The position numbers and the translations under genes are program-made. Positions 63,073 to 64,000 of a stretch of 64,000 nt of DNA are shown here, piece after piece. Under the pieces are notes generated by a model, which made no database searches, was not told where the DNA came from, and worked only from the letters and a program-made list of their open reading frames with translations. The stretch's first letter is position 1, and each line of letters starts with the position of its first letter. This DNA is from Himantopus leucocephalus (taxonomy: Eukaryota; Chordata; Aves; Charadriiformes; Recurvirostridae), in the NCBI GenBank assembly GCA_003993805.1, contig RSEF01000006.1:31042453-31106452 (forward strand), in the 5' to 3' direction.

Positions 63073-64000
63073 AGTGCACAGCATTTGTATATTAAATTGT
63101 AAGACAGCAAATTACATAATTTCACACATTACAGAAAGCAACCTGTCTTTTCATAACGGAAGAAGTTAATAGTGTGACAAGGAAAACAATTTAATGTTCA
63201 GTTTCTTTTTTGAATGAAAATATGCTGTTGCCTACTTAGTTGGTAGAAAGGAACCTGGTAGTCTCCCTTTAGACTTATTTTTCTAGGTTTCAAAAAGTTA
63301 TACAAGCAATGAGGGAAGTGAAAACAGCAGTCTTAATTTTTTCACTTCAACACTATCACTACGTAGCTTTTAAATTACCTGTAGTTTGGGATTGCAATAG
63401 GGCAGGTGTAAAGAAGCATCTACCTTAAGTATCCTGAATATGATATTTTATGAATGTATTTGTGGCAGTAAACTTAAAAGTGGGAAAAAATATTTCCCTA
63501 AGAATCATTTTATTTAGTAAATACCATAGCACAATAAAATTATATTTGAGTTTTAGTCTCAAAACACCCAGAGACTAATATATCATAGTATTAGAAACTC
63601 TACGATGCTACTTTAAACAGGCAAATCCAGGCAGATGCTGTTGGCCTCAGAAGTAGTTTCTGGAAGGAGAAATAAAATCTAACACTTCACAGGATTTTTT
63701 TTTCAGTAACTGGAAATAAATTTGTTCTTTTGTGATTCAGAACTCTACAAACAGATTCTACAGCAATGCTGGCCTTTGTAAGTATTTTCAGCTAAAATGG
63801 GAATTGAAGATTCTGTCTGTCAGGAAAGTCCCACCACTGACCAGTGTCTGAGACACATGTTGGTTACTTTTCAGGGCTGTCACAAAATGACTGTATGATT
63901 GAGGGATTTGTTCTCTTTAACAACACACTGAAGTATTCTAGTCATTTCTACTTGTTGGAGGTAGTTCGTGCCAGCACTCTGAGCAGCAGGAAAGTGATAG

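Larger units (their letters stand above)
1..64000 (+). other. ATRNL1: ATRNL1 gene, internal part (10 exons seen, both ends outside the window)
   Basis: The ten exons below encode about 560 residues of an attractin-family protein in the family order: Kelch, PSI repeats, C-type lectin-like domain, PSI repeats, laminin EGF. Known for the family: attractin-like 1 is a single-pass type I membrane protein of roughly 1,380 residues with a large extracellular part, and its cytoplasmic tail has been reported to bind the melanocortin-4 receptor. Everything encoded here would be extracellular and is rich in cysteines and N-glycosylation sequons. ATRNL1 is preferred over ATRN because positions that differ between the paralogues follow ATRNL1, such as KILPKPNLHRDVNRFG and VSPNQNARPC. 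Introns run from about 1.3 kb to 17 kb, in keeping with the very long ATRNL1 locus of other vertebrates. One Kelch exon is not visible between 1672 and 18843. Confidence 0.93.
55613..64000 (+). other. Intron (3' part outside window)
   Basis: At least 8.4 kb. It holds a poly-A cluster with an N at 57529, an old CR1-like copy at 58700-59045, TA repeats at 61537-61583, a GT repeat at 63048-63072 and a pseudo-exon at 61391-61461 described in the findings. No codons for the next laminin EGF exon were seen. Confidence 0.75.

Overview
This is vertebrate, almost certainly avian, nuclear DNA: an intron-rich slice from the middle of one plus-strand gene. I recognise the gene as ATRNL1 (attractin-like 1). 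The spliced pieces read as attractin-family protein in order: Kelch repeats, PSI-type cysteine-rich repeats, a C-type lectin-like domain split over two exons, two more PSI repeats and the first laminin-type EGF module. Residue choices (for example CDEWKILPKPNLHRDVNRFG and VSPNQNARPCKKPC) match ATRNL1 rather than its paralogue ATRN. The bird assignment rests on CR1 LINE copies ending in repeated ATTCTATG-type tails and on an LTR beginning TGTTGTGG, both typical of bird genomes.

Layout: ten coding exons lie at 1489-1672, 18843-18927, 20758-20966, 23422-23540, 32079-32211, 33539-33720, 43315-43528, 45580-45768, 50603-50821 and 55475-55612. All are on the plus strand with GT-AG borders, and the phases agree at every junction except the first. 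The window opens and closes inside introns, so the start codon, signal peptide, CUB domain, transmembrane segment and cytoplasmic tail lie outside. Everything else is intron. No second gene, tRNA or rRNA was recognised.

One Kelch exon is missing. Joining 1672 to 18843 breaks the frame and gives an immediate stop, and the protein lacks about 52 residues that the family carries there. Intron 1 holds a 100-N assembly gap at 4380-4479, the likely place of the lost exon. A second 100-N gap (41415-41514) lies between CR1 pieces that point in opposite directions. Seven single Ns sit in or beside homopolymer runs.

Repeats: a young CR1 with a second CR1 nested inside it (13033-14076); CR1 3' ends at 42346-42622 and 50207-50396; CR1 reverse-transcriptase pieces at both gaps; a solo LTR inserted into a CR1 tail (30715-31061); two old degenerate CR1-like copies (5455-6015, 58700-59045); a MIR-like SINE scrap (668-735); and a decayed Harbinger-like transposase on the minus strand (about 25000-25565). 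Several microsatellites and short tandem repeats are listed. I found no convincing undescribed system. The points most worth checking are the missing Kelch exon, the Harbinger relic, the LTR-in-CR1 nest and two intronic pseudo-exons that could encode alternative ATRNL1 transcripts.
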